A DNA stretch of 32,151 bases from Geobacter sp. (GTDB lineage Bacteria > Desulfobacterota > Desulfuromonadia > Geobacterales > DSM-12255), in the NCBI GenBank assembly GCA_016223015.1, contig JACRPV010000102.1, positions 1 to 32,151 on the forward strand, in the 5' to 3' direction. Shown here piece by piece: positions 7,557 through 17,089 of the stretch. Positions within the stretch are counted from its first letter, which is position 1, and each line of letters opens with the position of its first letter. The notes beneath the pieces were generated by a model that worked only from the letters and a program-made list of their open reading frames with translations, was not told the origin of the DNA and did no database searches. Position numbers and translations under genes: made by a program.

Positions 7557-10027
7557 GTGCGACGGAACCCTCCATACTTTCCTCGCCGGCAGCCCAGTTG
7601 ATGGCTATCGAGGTCATTACCGAACTTCTGGTTTCCACATCGCCGCAGAAACTGGGCGAGGTCCTGACCGATCACCTGCGCGAACTGAGCGGCGCCAGGA
7701 CCGTGATGGTCCTGGCCCATCGAAAAAGGCCTGAAAGAGATAGTCTGCTGCATGTCAGCCCGCTGCGGAGATTCGACCTCTTTGCTCCAGCGGAGCTCGA
7801 CCTGTTTTGCCTTGAGCATACCCCTGGAGAACTCCCGTATTCTCCGGACGAACTCCCCGCAGATCTTCCCTTGAAGGGAGTGCTGGTGCGGGCAGGCATC
7901 CAGTCTCTCGCACGGTTTCCGTTGCGTGCTGTCGGCGAACTGATCGGCATGCTGCTCCTGTTTGATCTGCCGGGGGTTGACCGCATCACCGAGACAAACC
8001 AGATCATCCATCTCCTTTCCTCGCCGATTGCCCTTGCCCTGAAAAACGCCCTGGCATACCGGCAGATCGAACAGCAGGCAAAGGAACTGGAAAAGCGGGT
8101 AGTGGAGCGCACCGCCGAGCTCAGCACGGCACAGATGCTTTTCAGGTCAGCCATTTACAATTCTCCGATTCCCATCATGATCCACGATGAAGACAACAGG
8201 GTTTTGCAATTGAGTCTCGGCTGGACGAACTTTTCCGGCTATACCCTGGAAGATATCCCGACGCTGGCCGATTGGACCGAACGTGCATACGGGGAGCGGA
8301 CAGGGAGCAAGAAGGCATATATCGATAACCTTTTCGAGATTGACCAGACGGTCGATAACGGGGAATGGACGATTACGGCGAAAGACGGCTCGAAAAGGAT
8401 CTGGCATTTCCAGACCACACCATTAGGAAAAGTCGGCAACAAACGTGTTCTCCTCAGCATGGCAGTCGACATCACCGAGCAGAAGCTGAACGAGGAGTCT
8501 TTGCGCAAGAGTGAGGAACGGCACAGGACTATCCTGCGAACGGCCATGGATGGCATCTGGCTGATGGATTTACAGGGACGCTTCCTTGAGGTGAACGAGA
8601 CCTATTGTCGCATGAGCGGTTACAGCATGCACGAGCTTTTGACGTTGACCGTTCATGATATCGAGGCCATGGAAACATGTGATGACGCTGCTGCCCACAT
8701 CAAAAAAATCATTGAACAGGGCAATGATCGCTTCGAGACCAGGCACCGCCGCAAGGATGGGTCCGTGTATGAGGTCGAAGTCAGCGCACAGTTTCGGCCG
8801 GTCGAGGGCGGGCAGATTGTGAGTTTCATCCAGGATATTTCCGAGCGGAAACGGTCAGAGGCAGAGAAAGCCACACTTGAAGGCCAGCTCAGACAGGCAC
8901 AGAAGATGGAGTCAATCGGCCGTCTGGCCGGCGGAGTGGCCCACGATTTCAACAATATGCTGGGAGTCATCCTGGGCCATACGGAAATTGGGCTCCTGAG
9001 AATGGACCCTTCCCATCACCTCTTTGCTCGACTGGTAGAAATCCGCAAGGCAGCGGAGCGCTCTGCCGACCTTACACGGCAGTTGCTGGCCTTTGCCCGG
9101 AAACAGACGGTTACACCCAAGGTCGTCGACCTCAACGAGACTGTGGGGGAGATGCTCCAGATGCTGCAACGGCTCATCGGAGAGGATATTACGCTCACCT
9201 TCCAGCAGGCACCCGATCTCTGGCCGGTGATGATGGACCCGTCTCAGGTAGACCAGATCCTTGCCAATCTGTGCGTTAATGCACGGGACGCCATCGAGGA
9301 CACCGGCCGGATTGCCATAGTTACGGAAAACTGCAGTGTCGATGCCGCCTATTGCACCCATAACCCGGACGCGGAACCGCGGGAGTATGTGCGGCTTGTC
9401 GTGAGCGACGACGGCTGCGGCATGGACAGGGAGACGCAGAGCCACATATTCGAACCGTTTTACACGACCAAGGAAATGGGGAAGGGGACCGGTCTGGGGC
9501 TGGCAACAGTCTATGGTGCAGTCAGGCAGAATGGCGGGTTCATCAACATCTACAGCGAGCCGGGACAGGGCTCTACCTTTTCGGTCTATCTCCCCCGCCA
9601 TGCAGGGAAGACCCATGAGGTGCAGCCAGAGGCCGCTTCGCCACCGGTTCAGCGCGGCCATGAGACCATCCTGCTGGTGGAGGATGAGCCGGCCATACTG
9701 GAAATAACCTCCATGATGCTGGAGGAGCAGGGGTATGCCGTCCTGGCGGCGACAACCCCTGGCGAGGCGATCCAGTTTGCCAGGGAACACGTCGGGGAGA
9801 TCAACCTGCTCATGACCGACGTGATCATGCCGGAAATGAACGGCCGCGATCTGGCCAAAAACCTCCTCACCCTCTATCCCCGCATGAAGCGCCTCTTCAT
9901 GTCAGGCTATACGGCCGACATAATAGCCCATCACGGCGTGCTGGATGAAGGGGCTCATTTCATCCAGAAACCGTTCTCGCTCGCCAGCATGACGGACAAG
10001 GTCCGCCTGGTGCTGGACAGCCCGTAA
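7553..10027 (+). CDS. hybrid sensor histidine kinase (GAF-PAS-PAS-HisKA-HATPase-REC)
   Basis: PAS/PAC segments, H-box GGVAHDFNNMLGVILGHTEIGL, N/G boxes (NLCVNARDAI, GKGTGLGLATVYG), C-terminal receiver ILLVEDEPAILEI...LLMTDVIMPEMNG. Confidence 0.93.
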   Translation: MSATEPSILSSPAAQLMAIEVITELLVSTSPQKLGEVLTDHLRELSGARTVMVLAHRKRPERDSLLHVSPLRRFDLFAPAELDLFCLEHTPGELPYSPDELPADLPLKGVLVRAGIQSLARFPLRAVGELIGMLLLFDLPGVDRITETNQIIHLLSSPIALALKNALAYRQIEQQAKELEKRVVERTAELSTAQMLFRSAIYNSPIPIMIHDEDNRVLQLSLGWTNFSGYTLEDIPTLADWTERAYGERTGSKKAYIDNLFEIDQTVDNGEWTITAKDGSKRIWHFQTTPLGKVGNKRVLLSMAVDITEQKLNEESLRKSEERHRTILRTAMDGIWLMDLQGRFLEVNETYCRMSGYSMHELLTLTVHDIEAMETCDDAAAHIKKIIEQGNDRFETRHRRKDGSVYEVEVSAQFRPVEGGQIVSFIQDISERKRSEAEKATLEGQLRQAQKMESIGRLAGGVAHDFNNMLGVILGHTEIGLLRMDPSHHLFARLVEIRKAAERSADLTRQLLAFARKQTVTPKVVDLNETVGEMLQMLQRLIGEDITLTFQQAPDLWPVMMDPSQVDQILANLCVNARDAIEDTGRIAIVTENCSVDAAYCTHNPDAEPREYVRLVVSDDGCGMDRETQSHIFEPFYTTKEMGKGTGLGLATVYGAVRQNGGFINIYSEPGQGSTFSVYLPRHAGKTHEVQPEAASPPVQRGHETILLVEDEPAILEITSMMLEEQGYAVLAATTPGEAIQFAREHVGEINLLMTDVIMPEMNGRDLAKNLLTLYPRMKRLFMSGYTADIIAHHGVLDEGAHFIQKPFSLASMTDKVRLVLDSP

Positions 10028-10078
10028 CTGCAGATGGCCAATACCCGCTCAGACGCACTGTAACGCTCAGGCCCTCAG

Positions 10079-10324
10079 TTGATGGAAGTCTCTTTCCGGC
10101 TACGAAGAGGGGCATACGGCCATTGCACGGTTGTCCTCTTTGAGCGGGAAGGGGCGGAGATCTGCGTTACCGCCGGGGAAGCGGGGGTCCGGTTTCTCTT
10201 TATCGCCGGCAAACCGCTGCACGAACCGGTTGCCTGGTACGGTCCCATTGTCATGAACACCCAGGAGGAGTTGCGGATCGCCTTCGAGGAATTCGAAAAG
10301 GGGACGTTCATCAAGAAACGGTGA
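10079..10324 (+). pseudogene. truncated pirin family protein (C-terminal remnant)
   Basis: GVRFLFIAGKPLHEPVAWYGPIVMNTQEELRIAFEEFEKGTFIKK matches the pirin C-terminal signature; the N-terminal cupin is absent. Confidence 0.7.
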
Positions 10325-10341
10325 GTGCCGGGGTGAACCGG

Positions 10342-11055
10342 TCAGTCGATCAGGAGGGGCGCCTGTTCCGGGCTAGAGGTTGCATCGGTCGGTCCCAGGG
10401 GGAGGATGCATTCTGGTGTATCGTTCCGTGGGTTGTTGACTAGCGATGTGACAGGATAGGCCGTCATGACACCGGGAGGGTAGGGCTTGCAGAGGGGGAG
10501 CAGCCTCTCGGGCTCCGATACCTCGCGGTCCAGCCAGAGTGAATATTCGGCAGGATGCAGAATGACCGGCATCCGGTCATGGATCTCTTCCATGAGCTTG
10601 TTGGCGCTGGTCGTAAGGATGGCGCAGGATTCTAGGATGGCTCCTTCAGGGGTTTTCCAGTGTTCCCAGATGCCGGCAAACCCCATGGGAGAACCATCGG
10701 CCATGCCGACATAGTAGGGCGATTTTCCCGAGTCGAGCTGGCGCCATTCGTAGAAGCCCGTGGCAGGGATCAGGCAGCGGCGGGTGCGGACTGCCTGACG
10801 GAAGGTGCGTTTTTCGAAAACGGTCTCTGCTCGGGCATTGAGCAACCGGTAGCCGATGGCGGGATCGTCGGCCCATGACGGAACAAGGCCCCATTTCATG
10901 AGATCGAGCCGGTTTTCGCCGCCGAGGCTCCTGATGACGGCAATCTGCTGGCTCGGCGCAATATTGAAACGAGGCAACAGGTCAGGCGTGCCCAACAGCT
11001 TGAAGATTTCGGCAAGCTGTATCGCGCTCAGTTGTAGGGTAAATCGGCCGCACAT
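10342..11055 (-). CDS. SOS response-associated peptidase (SRAP/YedK/HMCES family)
   Basis: MCGRFTLQLS (catalytic Cys2), ...RFNIAPSQQIAVIR, NARAETVFEKRTFRQAVRTRRCLIPATGFYEW, TTSANKLMEEIHDRMPVIL. Confidence 0.96.
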   Translation of the reverse strand: MCGRFTLQLSAIQLAEIFKLLGTPDLLPRFNIAPSQQIAVIRSLGGENRLDLMKWGLVPSWADDPAIGYRLLNARAETVFEKRTFRQAVRTRRCLIPATGFYEWRQLDSGKSPYYVGMADGSPMGFAGIWEHWKTPEGAILESCAILTTSANKLMEEIHDRMPVILHPAEYSLWLDREVSEPERLLPLCKPYPPGVMTAYPVTSLVNNPRNDTPECILPLGPTDATSSPEQAPLLID

Positions 11056-11243
11056 GGGATCTCCTCTGGTTCCGGATTTGCTGATTGACTGTGAGCACGA
11101 ACAGGTTCAACCCTGAAAGAGCATACCATATGTGTATCATGCCAGGAATCAAGAGCAAAGAGAATCTCATCCTATTCGCGTAAAAGCGCTTATACGGCCG
11201 ATCCAGGGGTGGGGAGATACCGGCGGGGTTCTCGTGGACAGGA

Positions 11244-11271
11244 AAGGGGCCGGCATGGTGTCCGGCCCCTT
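11244..11271 (-). terminator. possible terminator hairpin downstream of the RHH gene
   Basis: AAGGGGCCGG-N8-CCGGCCCCTT perfect 10-bp stem; only a short T-run on the minus strand. Confidence 0.4.
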
Positions 11272-11304
11272 GCAGGGAATCCGTCAGATCAGAAAGCGGT
11301 GCGG

Positions 11305-11529
11305 TCAGGCATCGAGACAGAGTCTCTGCCGCTGTGCCATCCAGAGATCCAAGGCCTCGCGGATCACCTCCGACACATTCTTTGAACTCGACTTGGTTAT
11401 CCGTTCAAGCGTCTTCTTTTCCTTATCACTGATCCGCAGCGAAACGACATTCTTCAGCGCACTGTCGTCACGTTTCCGTTTTTGTGCCTTTGGCGATTCA
11501 TCCTGGGGTCTTTTTCTGTAATAGCGCAT
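11305..11529 (-). CDS. ribbon-helix-helix (CopG/MetJ-like) protein
   Basis: NVVSLRISDKEKKTLERITKSSSKNVSEVIREALDLWM; internal ATG at 11529 has a strong RBS (GGAGGAGAGGAG). Confidence 0.7.
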   Translation of the reverse strand: MRYYRKRPQDESPKAQKRKRDDSALKNVVSLRISDKEKKTLERITKSSSKNVSEVIREALDLWMAQRQRLCLDA

Positions 11530-11658
11530 CTCCTCTCCTCCTGTTGTGAATAGATTGGTCTGTTTCTGCGATGACTTCCTGCCTTTGTTGATCTCCACAC
11601 CCTGGCGTTCGGACATCAGGAGATCCACGTTGTCACAGACGGGACATTTCATCTGCAT
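11530..11658 (-). pseudogene. zf-TFIIB-type zinc-ribbon gene with internal frame-shifting deletion
   Basis: MQMKCPVCDNVDLLMSERQGVEIN is the start of the family; the second knuckle (YCPxCRGVWLDRGEL) is missing, and a shifted frame reads ...RQEVIAETDQSIHNRRRGDALLQKKTPG*. Confidence 0.5.
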
Positions 11659-11673
11659 CCTCCTTGGTTGAAT

Positions 11674-12444
11674 TCAGCTGTTTTTTTCAAGTGCCGCGTT
11701 TTCCTCTTCTTCGGTAAATGGCTGGTGGAGTTTGACCGGCGTCCCGGTCTGACGAAGGCGGAGGTTAAGCATCTCGACCATGACGGAAAAGGCCATGGCG
11801 AAGTAGATGTATCCCTTGGGGAGGTGCCGGTCCAGACCGTCACCGATCAGCGCCACCCCTATCAGGATGAGGAAGGAAAGGGCCAGCATCTTGATGGTCG
11901 GGTGCCGATCCACGAAGGCGCTGATCTTGCCGGAGAAGAGCATCATGAAGCCGACCGCCAGGACCACCGCAGCGACCATCACTCCGACCTTGCTGGCCAT
12001 TCCCAGTGCGGTGATGATGGAGTCCAGGGAAAAGACGATATCCAGGAGAAGGATCTGGACGATGACCGCGGCAAAGCCTGCCGCAGCCCGGGTGCTGGAG
12101 TGTCCTTCCTTCCCCTCCAGCTTCTCGTGGATCTCCATGGTGCTTTTCCCCAGGAGAAAGAGCCCGCCGGAGAGAAGTATGAGGTCCCTCCCGGAGATCT
12201 CGTTGCCGATTACCGTGAAGAGCGGGGCGGTGAGACCCATCAGCCAGGTAAGGGAAAAGAGCAGGGCTATCCGGATGAACATCGCCAGGCCGAGCCCGGT
12301 CAGGCGGGCCTTTTCCTGCTGGTGGGCCGGGAGTTTCCCGGCAAGTATGGAAATAAATATGATGTTGTCGATGCCGAGTACGATCTCCAGCGCCGTCAGT
12401 GTCGCCAGCGCCAGCCAGACCTGGGGGTCAGCCAACCACTCCAT
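11674..12444 (-). CDS. TerC family integral membrane protein (YkoY/Alx-like, putative Mn exporter)
   Basis: ALEIVLGIDNIIFISILAGKLP and LLLDIVFSLDSIITALGM hallmark TerC motifs. Confidence 0.93.
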   Translation of the reverse strand: MEWLADPQVWLALATLTALEIVLGIDNIIFISILAGKLPAHQQEKARLTGLGLAMFIRIALLFSLTWLMGLTAPLFTVIGNEISGRDLILLSGGLFLLGKSTMEIHEKLEGKEGHSSTRAAAGFAAVIVQILLLDIVFSLDSIITALGMASKVGVMVAAVVLAVGFMMLFSGKISAFVDRHPTIKMLALSFLILIGVALIGDGLDRHLPKGYIYFAMAFSVMVEMLNLRLRQTGTPVKLHQPFTEEEENAALEKNS

Positions 12445-12495
12445 GGTGTGAGGCTCCTTGTCCTATGGTGAATTATGCTCGTTACTGCTGCAATC

Positions 12496-13356
12496 TTACC
12501 GGGGCCGGCTCGCCATCCCCTCCAGCCGGGCGATCCGCTCCTCCATGGGGGGATGGGTGGAGAAGAGGGACATGAGGCTGCCGCCGGTGAGCGGGTTGAC
12601 GATGAAGAGGTGCGCCGATGCGGGTCGGGCCTCCTGCATCGGGATCATCTGCGAGGCCGAGTGGAGCTTGCGCAGGGCGTTTGCCAGGGCCAGCGGACGG
12701 CCGCAGATGCGGGCTCCGCTCTCGTCGGCCAAGTATTCGCGGGAGCGGGAGACCGCCATCTGGATCAGCATGGCAGCAATCGGGGCAATGATCGCCATGG
12801 CCAGCGAACCGATCAGTCCGCCTGCTCCCTCGCCATCTTCGTCGCTCCGGCCGGCACCGAGCATGGCCCCCCACTGCAGCATGTTGCCGAGCATGGAGAT
12901 GGCGCCGGCAAAGGTGGCGGCAATGGTGGAGACGAGGATGTCACGGTTCTTGACGTGGGCCAATTCATGGGCCATGACCCCTTCCAACTCATCAGGGGAG
13001 AGGATGCGCAGGATCCCCTCGGTGGCGGCGACCGTGGCATGATCCGGGTTGCGGCCGGTGGCAAAGGCGTTGGGGCTCTCCGAAGGGATGATGTAGACCT
13101 TCGGCATGGGGAGGCCGGCCTGAAACGCCAGGCGGCGAACCATGCCGTAGAAAGCGGGATGGTAGTTTTCGCCGATCTCCTGGGCGCCGTACATCTTCAG
13201 GACGATCTTGTCGGAGAACCAGTAGGAGTAGAAGTTCATGGCGAGTGCCATGCAAAAGGCAAAGACCATCCCGGTCTTGCCGCCGATGGCGCTACCCATC
13301 AGGACCATCAGCACGGTGAGCAGTGAAAGGAGAAGGGTTGTCTTGAGTTGATTCAT
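12496..13356 (-). CDS. htpX: zinc metalloprotease HtpX
   Basis: [29 protein letters not shown]..., [44 protein letters not shown] before the ATG at 13356. Confidence 0.95.
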   Translation of the reverse strand: MNQLKTTLLLSLLTVLMVLMGSAIGGKTGMVFAFCMALAMNFYSYWFSDKIVLKMYGAQEIGENYHPAFYGMVRRLAFQAGLPMPKVYIIPSESPNAFATGRNPDHATVAATEGILRILSPDELEGVMAHELAHVKNRDILVSTIAATFAGAISMLGNMLQWGAMLGAGRSDEDGEGAGGLIGSLAMAIIAPIAAMLIQMAVSRSREYLADESGARICGRPLALANALRKLHSASQMIPMQEARPASAHLFIVNPLTGGSLMSLFSTHPPMEERIARLEGMASRPR

Positions 13357-13392
13357 GGTGTCTACCTCCAACGTTCTGGTAATCGCCGGGGT

Positions 13393-13438
13393 AAAAAAAA
13401 GACCTTTACCCGCGGCTTGGTTGCCTGGATAAAGGTCT
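13393..13438 (-). terminator. riboswitch expression-platform terminator upstream of htpX
   Basis: Minus strand AGACCTTTATCC-N15-GGGTAAAGGTCT-TTTTTTT. Confidence 0.85.
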
Positions 13439-13536
13439 AGTTGGCAGATTACTGCCCCGGTTCCGGGCCTTGCGGCCGTCTTGACGGAAACCGGGTCGGC
13501 CTTGTCGGTGGCCGATAACTACTCCCCTTTACGATA
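13425..13536 (-). ncRNA. yybP-ykoY family (Mn2+) riboswitch aptamer
   Basis: Minus strand GTAAAGGGGAGTAGTTATCGG...CCGTCAAGACGG...CTGCCAACTAGACCTTTATCC: AAAGGGGAGUAG 5' signature and AGACCUUU 3' P1 strand; followed by a terminator and by htpX-terC. Confidence 0.78.
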
Positions 13537-13541
13537 TCGAA

Positions 13542-13570
13542 ACAATAATAATCATCGGGTCGGTTGTCAA
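13542..13570 (-). promoter_or_regulatory. sigma70-like promoter for riboswitch-htpX-terC
   Basis: Minus strand TTGACA (13570-13565), 17-nt spacer, TATTGT (13547-13542); predicted start falls at the 5' end of the aptamer. Confidence 0.75.
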
Positions 13571-13668
13571 GGCAATTTTTCAACCCGTTTCCCGATACCG
13601 GTCGCTCTTGCCGACTGTGTGCCGTGGTATGATCGTCCCGACCTGCGTATACAGGCGCTCTACAGACG

Positions 13669-14745
13669 TCAGTTGCTTTCTTGCCCCTTGTTCAGCGGGC
13701 CTTCAGACTGGTACAGGTCGAAGAAAACGATGATCAGGGCCAGGATGATCGGTCCGATCATTACACCCAGAAGCCCGAATGCCAGGAGGCCGCCCAGGGC
13801 GCCCAGGGCTATCGCCAGGATGGGGAGCTGGGCCTTGCCGCTGATGAAGAGCGGCCTGATGAAATTGTCGATGGAACCGACCGCCAGAACCCCCCAGGCG
13901 ATCAACAACACCCCCTTCAGGATGTCGCCGTGGAGCAGCAGGTAGCCGGCACCGGGCAGCCAGACCAGGGCCGTTCCGACCAGGGGGACCAGGGCACAGA
14001 TCGCCATCAAAGCGCCAAAGAGAAAAGGCGACGGCAACCCGGCGACCCAGAAGCCGAGCCCCCCCAGCGCACCCTGCACCAGGCAGGTGAGGAAGATGCC
14101 GTACATCACGGCACTCACGACGCGCTTGACCGTGGCTATTATGATCTGTCGATTATTCTCGCTGATGGCAACAACCCGCCAGAATCCTTCCTGCATCCGC
14201 CGACCGTCCTTGTAGAGGAAAAACAGCGTGATCACCATCAGGACCATGTTGATGAAAAAGCCGAAAAAGTTTTTCAGGATGCCGGTGGAGTAGTTGAGCA
14301 GAGAGGAAACCCCCCGCTTTACGGCATCCAGCAGCATGGTATCCATCTCCTGGCTGACAGGCTGGATCATTGGCATGATCCGTTTCAGCCAGGGGCCAAC
14401 CATCGGGTGGCTCAGCAGGTCCTGGAATTCGAGCAGGCGAGAGCCCTGGGCAGCGCTTTCGAGATAGGAATAGGCTGCTGCTGCCTCTTGCGTCAGGGAG
14501 ATGCCCAGAATCATGATGGGGATGATCAGTGTCAGGACAACCGCCGTGGTCATCAGCGCTGCGGCGGTTATTTCCCGGCCTTTGCAGCGGTGCAGCAGCC
14601 TGACATGGAGCGGGATGGTAACGGTCCAGATGACCCCGGCCCAGCCCAGCGCATTCAGAAACGGCGAAAGAATGACATAGACGAGGTAGAGAAAGAGGCA
14701 GGTCGTGAAAAGAACGAATAATGTCACATAGAGTTTGCGGTCCAT
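13669..14745 (-). CDS. AI-2E family transporter (PerM/UPF0118)
   Basis: Multi-TM protein with FFINMVLMVITLFFLYKDGRRM and ...LVPLVGTALVWLPGAGYLLL, FGLLGVMIGPIILAL motifs; start chosen at MDRKLYV. Confidence 0.88.
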   Translation of the reverse strand: MDRKLYVTLFVLFTTCLFLYLVYVILSPFLNALGWAGVIWTVTIPLHVRLLHRCKGREITAAALMTTAVVLTLIIPIMILGISLTQEAAAAYSYLESAAQGSRLLEFQDLLSHPMVGPWLKRIMPMIQPVSQEMDTMLLDAVKRGVSSLLNYSTGILKNFFGFFINMVLMVITLFFLYKDGRRMQEGFWRVVAISENNRQIIIATVKRVVSAVMYGIFLTCLVQGALGGLGFWVAGLPSPFLFGALMAICALVPLVGTALVWLPGAGYLLLHGDILKGVLLIAWGVLAVGSIDNFIRPLFISGKAQLPILAIALGALGGLLAFGLLGVMIGPIILALIIVFFDLYQSEGPLNKGQESN

Positions 14746-15006
14746 ACCCATTCCCTTGTCGCGAGTGAAGGTTAACGGTGGAATCTCCCCGTGCAGCCTG
14801 AGACTCCCTCCCAACGTCGAAGCGTACATCTGCTCAATATCCTGAAACAACCTCGTTGTAAAGCGCTTGTTTTATTTGATCGGCGATCTGTCGATCTTGA
14901 TGCGTTCTTGACACGTTCAGGGCCTATCTTGAAACCGAATTTATATTGGATGTCATATCTTGAAATCAGAGAAGGCATATTGGATCGGGAACGGAGGTCT
15001 CGCGTC

Positions 15007-15258
15007 ATGAAAATCTACTATTTCGACCCGAACAGCGGCTTGTACCAGGGAGAGGAGTTCGAGGATGACGCGTTCATCCCCGACATTGACGAGGCAACTA
15101 CCGTAGCTCCTCCATCATGGCAGAAAGGTGAGATCCCGGTGTTTGACCCGGCAGCACGGGAGTGGGGCATCAGGAGTGTCGCAGAGGTTTCCGGGCAGAC
15201 GCGGTCCCCTGACGGGAACCATGGCCAAAACCTGCTCAACGCTCCTCGTAAGCGGTAG
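15007..15258 (+). CDS. small hypothetical protein (83 aa), weak similarity to phage tail-associated proteins
   Basis: RBS GGAGG before the ATG at 15007; MKIYYFDPNSGLYQGEEFEDDAF...EATTVAPPSWQKGEIPVFDPAAREW. Confidence 0.5.
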   Translation: MKIYYFDPNSGLYQGEEFEDDAFIPDIDEATTVAPPSWQKGEIPVFDPAAREWGIRSVAEVSGQTRSPDGNHGQNLLNAPRKR

Positions 15259-15307
15259 GAAATGCGCTACAATTGCACCATGTACCAGTGAGAGAGAGTG
15301 AGAAACC

Positions 15308-17089
15308 ATGCCAGTCTATGCTGATCTCATCCAGTCCTTCGTCCTGCTGGCGCTGCTTGTTGTGCTTGTCCGGCCCATGGGCGGCTTCATGAAGAAGGTC
15401 TATCAGGGAGAGCCGACGCTTCTGACTCCCCTGATCGGCCCCTGCGAACGTCTCCTCTATCGCCTCTGCGGGGTCGATCCGGACGAGGAGATGACCTGGC
15501 AGCGGTATGCCCGGTCCATGGTCCTGTTCAACCTGGTACTCGGCGTAACACTCTTTGCCATGCTGCTGTTGCAGCACCTGTTGCCGCTCAATCCGCAGCG
15601 GATGCCCGGATTTCCGTGGCAACTGGCATTCAACACGGCTGTCAGCTTTGTCACCAACACCAACTGGCAGGCATACAGCGGCGAGCAGGCTGCCAGTTAT
15701 TTTACCCAGATGGTCGGTCTCACTGTCCACAACTTTGTCTCTGCAGCCACCGGCATGGCGGTCGCCATTGCCCTGATCCGCGGCTTCGCGCGGCGCAAAA
15801 CCACGGCCATCGGCAACTTCTGGGTGGACATGACCCGCGGCACTCTGTATATCCTGCTCCCTTTTTCACTCATAGCCGCATTGTTCCTGGTTTCACAGGG
15901 GGTGATCCAGAATTTCAGCGCCTACCGGAACGTGCCGCTGGTTCAGCCCGCAAGCATTGAAAAACCGAAGTCGGATGAAAATGGCAACCTGCTCAGGGAT
16001 GCAGCCGGCAGGCCGGTCATGGAAACCGTGACAGTCAAGGATGCCCTGATTCCCATGGGGCCGGTGGCATCACAGGAGGCGATCAAGGAGCTGGGAACCA
16101 ATGGCGGCGGCTTTTTCAACGCCAATTCGGCCCACCCCTTCGAGAATCCGACACCGCTCACCAATTTCGTTGAGATCCTCCTGATCCTGCTGATCCCGGC
16201 CGGACTCACGGTGACCTTCGGCCTGATGGTCGGTAACATCGCCCAGGGGCGGGCGCTCTTCGGGGTCATGCTCCTTCTGCTGGTATTCACGTTCGGAGTC
16301 CTGTTCTGGGCCGAAACTGCCGGCACTTCACTGGCTTCCACCTTGGGCGTGCAGGGTGGAAACATGGAAGGGAAGGAGATCCGTTTCGGGATCTCGGGCA
16401 GCGCCCTGTTCAGCGTTGCCACCACAGCCACATCCTGCGGCGCGGTGAACGCCATGCACGATTCCCTCACCCCGCTTGGCGGCATGATCCCCCTGGGCCT
16501 GATCCTTCTGGGGGAGATCGTCTTCGGCGGCGTTGGTTCCGGGCTCTATACAATGCTTGCCTTTGCCGTGATAGCGGTCTTTGTCTCCGGCCTGATGATC
16601 GGGCGCACCCCGGAGTACCTGGGGAAAAAGATCGAGGTGCGGGAGATGTGGATGTCGATGCTGACGATCCTGACGGCCGGGGTCACGGTGCTGGTCATGT
16701 CGGGCATTGCCATGATCACCCCCTCTGCTGTGGCTTCCATGGCTAATCCCGGAGCTCATGGCCTCTCGGAGGTGCTCTATGCCTTTGCCTCGATGGCAAA
16801 CAACAACGGCAGCGCCTTTGCCGGCCTCAACGCCAGCACCGGTTTCTATACCATCCTCGGCTCCCTGTCCATGCTGCTGGGTCGTTATGTCCCGGCCATT
16901 GCCATCCTGGCCATGGCCGGGTCGCTGGCGGAAAAGAAGTACGTCCCGCCGAGCCTCGGGACCCTGCCGACCGACAAGGTCCCCTTTGCCCTCTGGCTGA
17001 CCCTGGTTATCCTGATCGTCGGGGCGCTGACCTTTTTCCCGGCCCTGGCACTGGGGCCGATCGTCGAGCACCTGACCATGACAATGTAG
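15308..17089 (+). CDS. kdpA: potassium-transporting ATPase subunit A
   Basis: [35 protein letters not shown]...[18 protein letters not shown]...[26 protein letters not shown]. Confidence 0.97.
   Translation: MPVYADLIQSFVLLALLVVLVRPMGGFMKKVYQGEPTLLTPLIGPCERLLYRLCGVDPDEEMTWQRYARSMVLFNLVLGVTLFAMLLLQHLLPLNPQRMPGFPWQLAFNTAVSFVTNTNWQAYSGEQAASYFTQMVGLTVHNFVSAATGMAVAIALIRGFARRKTTAIGNFWVDMTRGTLYILLPFSLIAALFLVSQGVIQNFSAYRNVPLVQPASIEKPKSDENGNLLRDAAGRPVMETVTVKDALIPMGPVASQEAIKELGTNGGGFFNANSAHPFENPTPLTNFVEILLILLIPAGLTVTFGLMVGNIAQGRALFGVMLLLLVFTFGVLFWAETAGTSLASTLGVQGGNMEGKEIRFGISGSALFSVATTATSCGAVNAMHDSLTPLGGMIPLGLILLGEIVFGGVGSGLYTMLAFAVIAVFVSGLMIGRTPEYLGKKIEVREMWMSMLTILTAGVTVLVMSGIAMITPSAVASMANPGAHGLSEVLYAFASMANNNGSAFAGLNASTGFYTILGSLSMLLGRYVPAIAILAMAGSLAEKKYVPPSLGTLPTDKVPFALWLTLVILIVGALTFFPALALGPIVEHLTMTM

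Noticed and set aside
13681-14721. 346-aa plus-strand ORF opposite the AI-2E permease
   Set aside because: Q/D/H-rich reverse translation of a membrane protein; not a gene.
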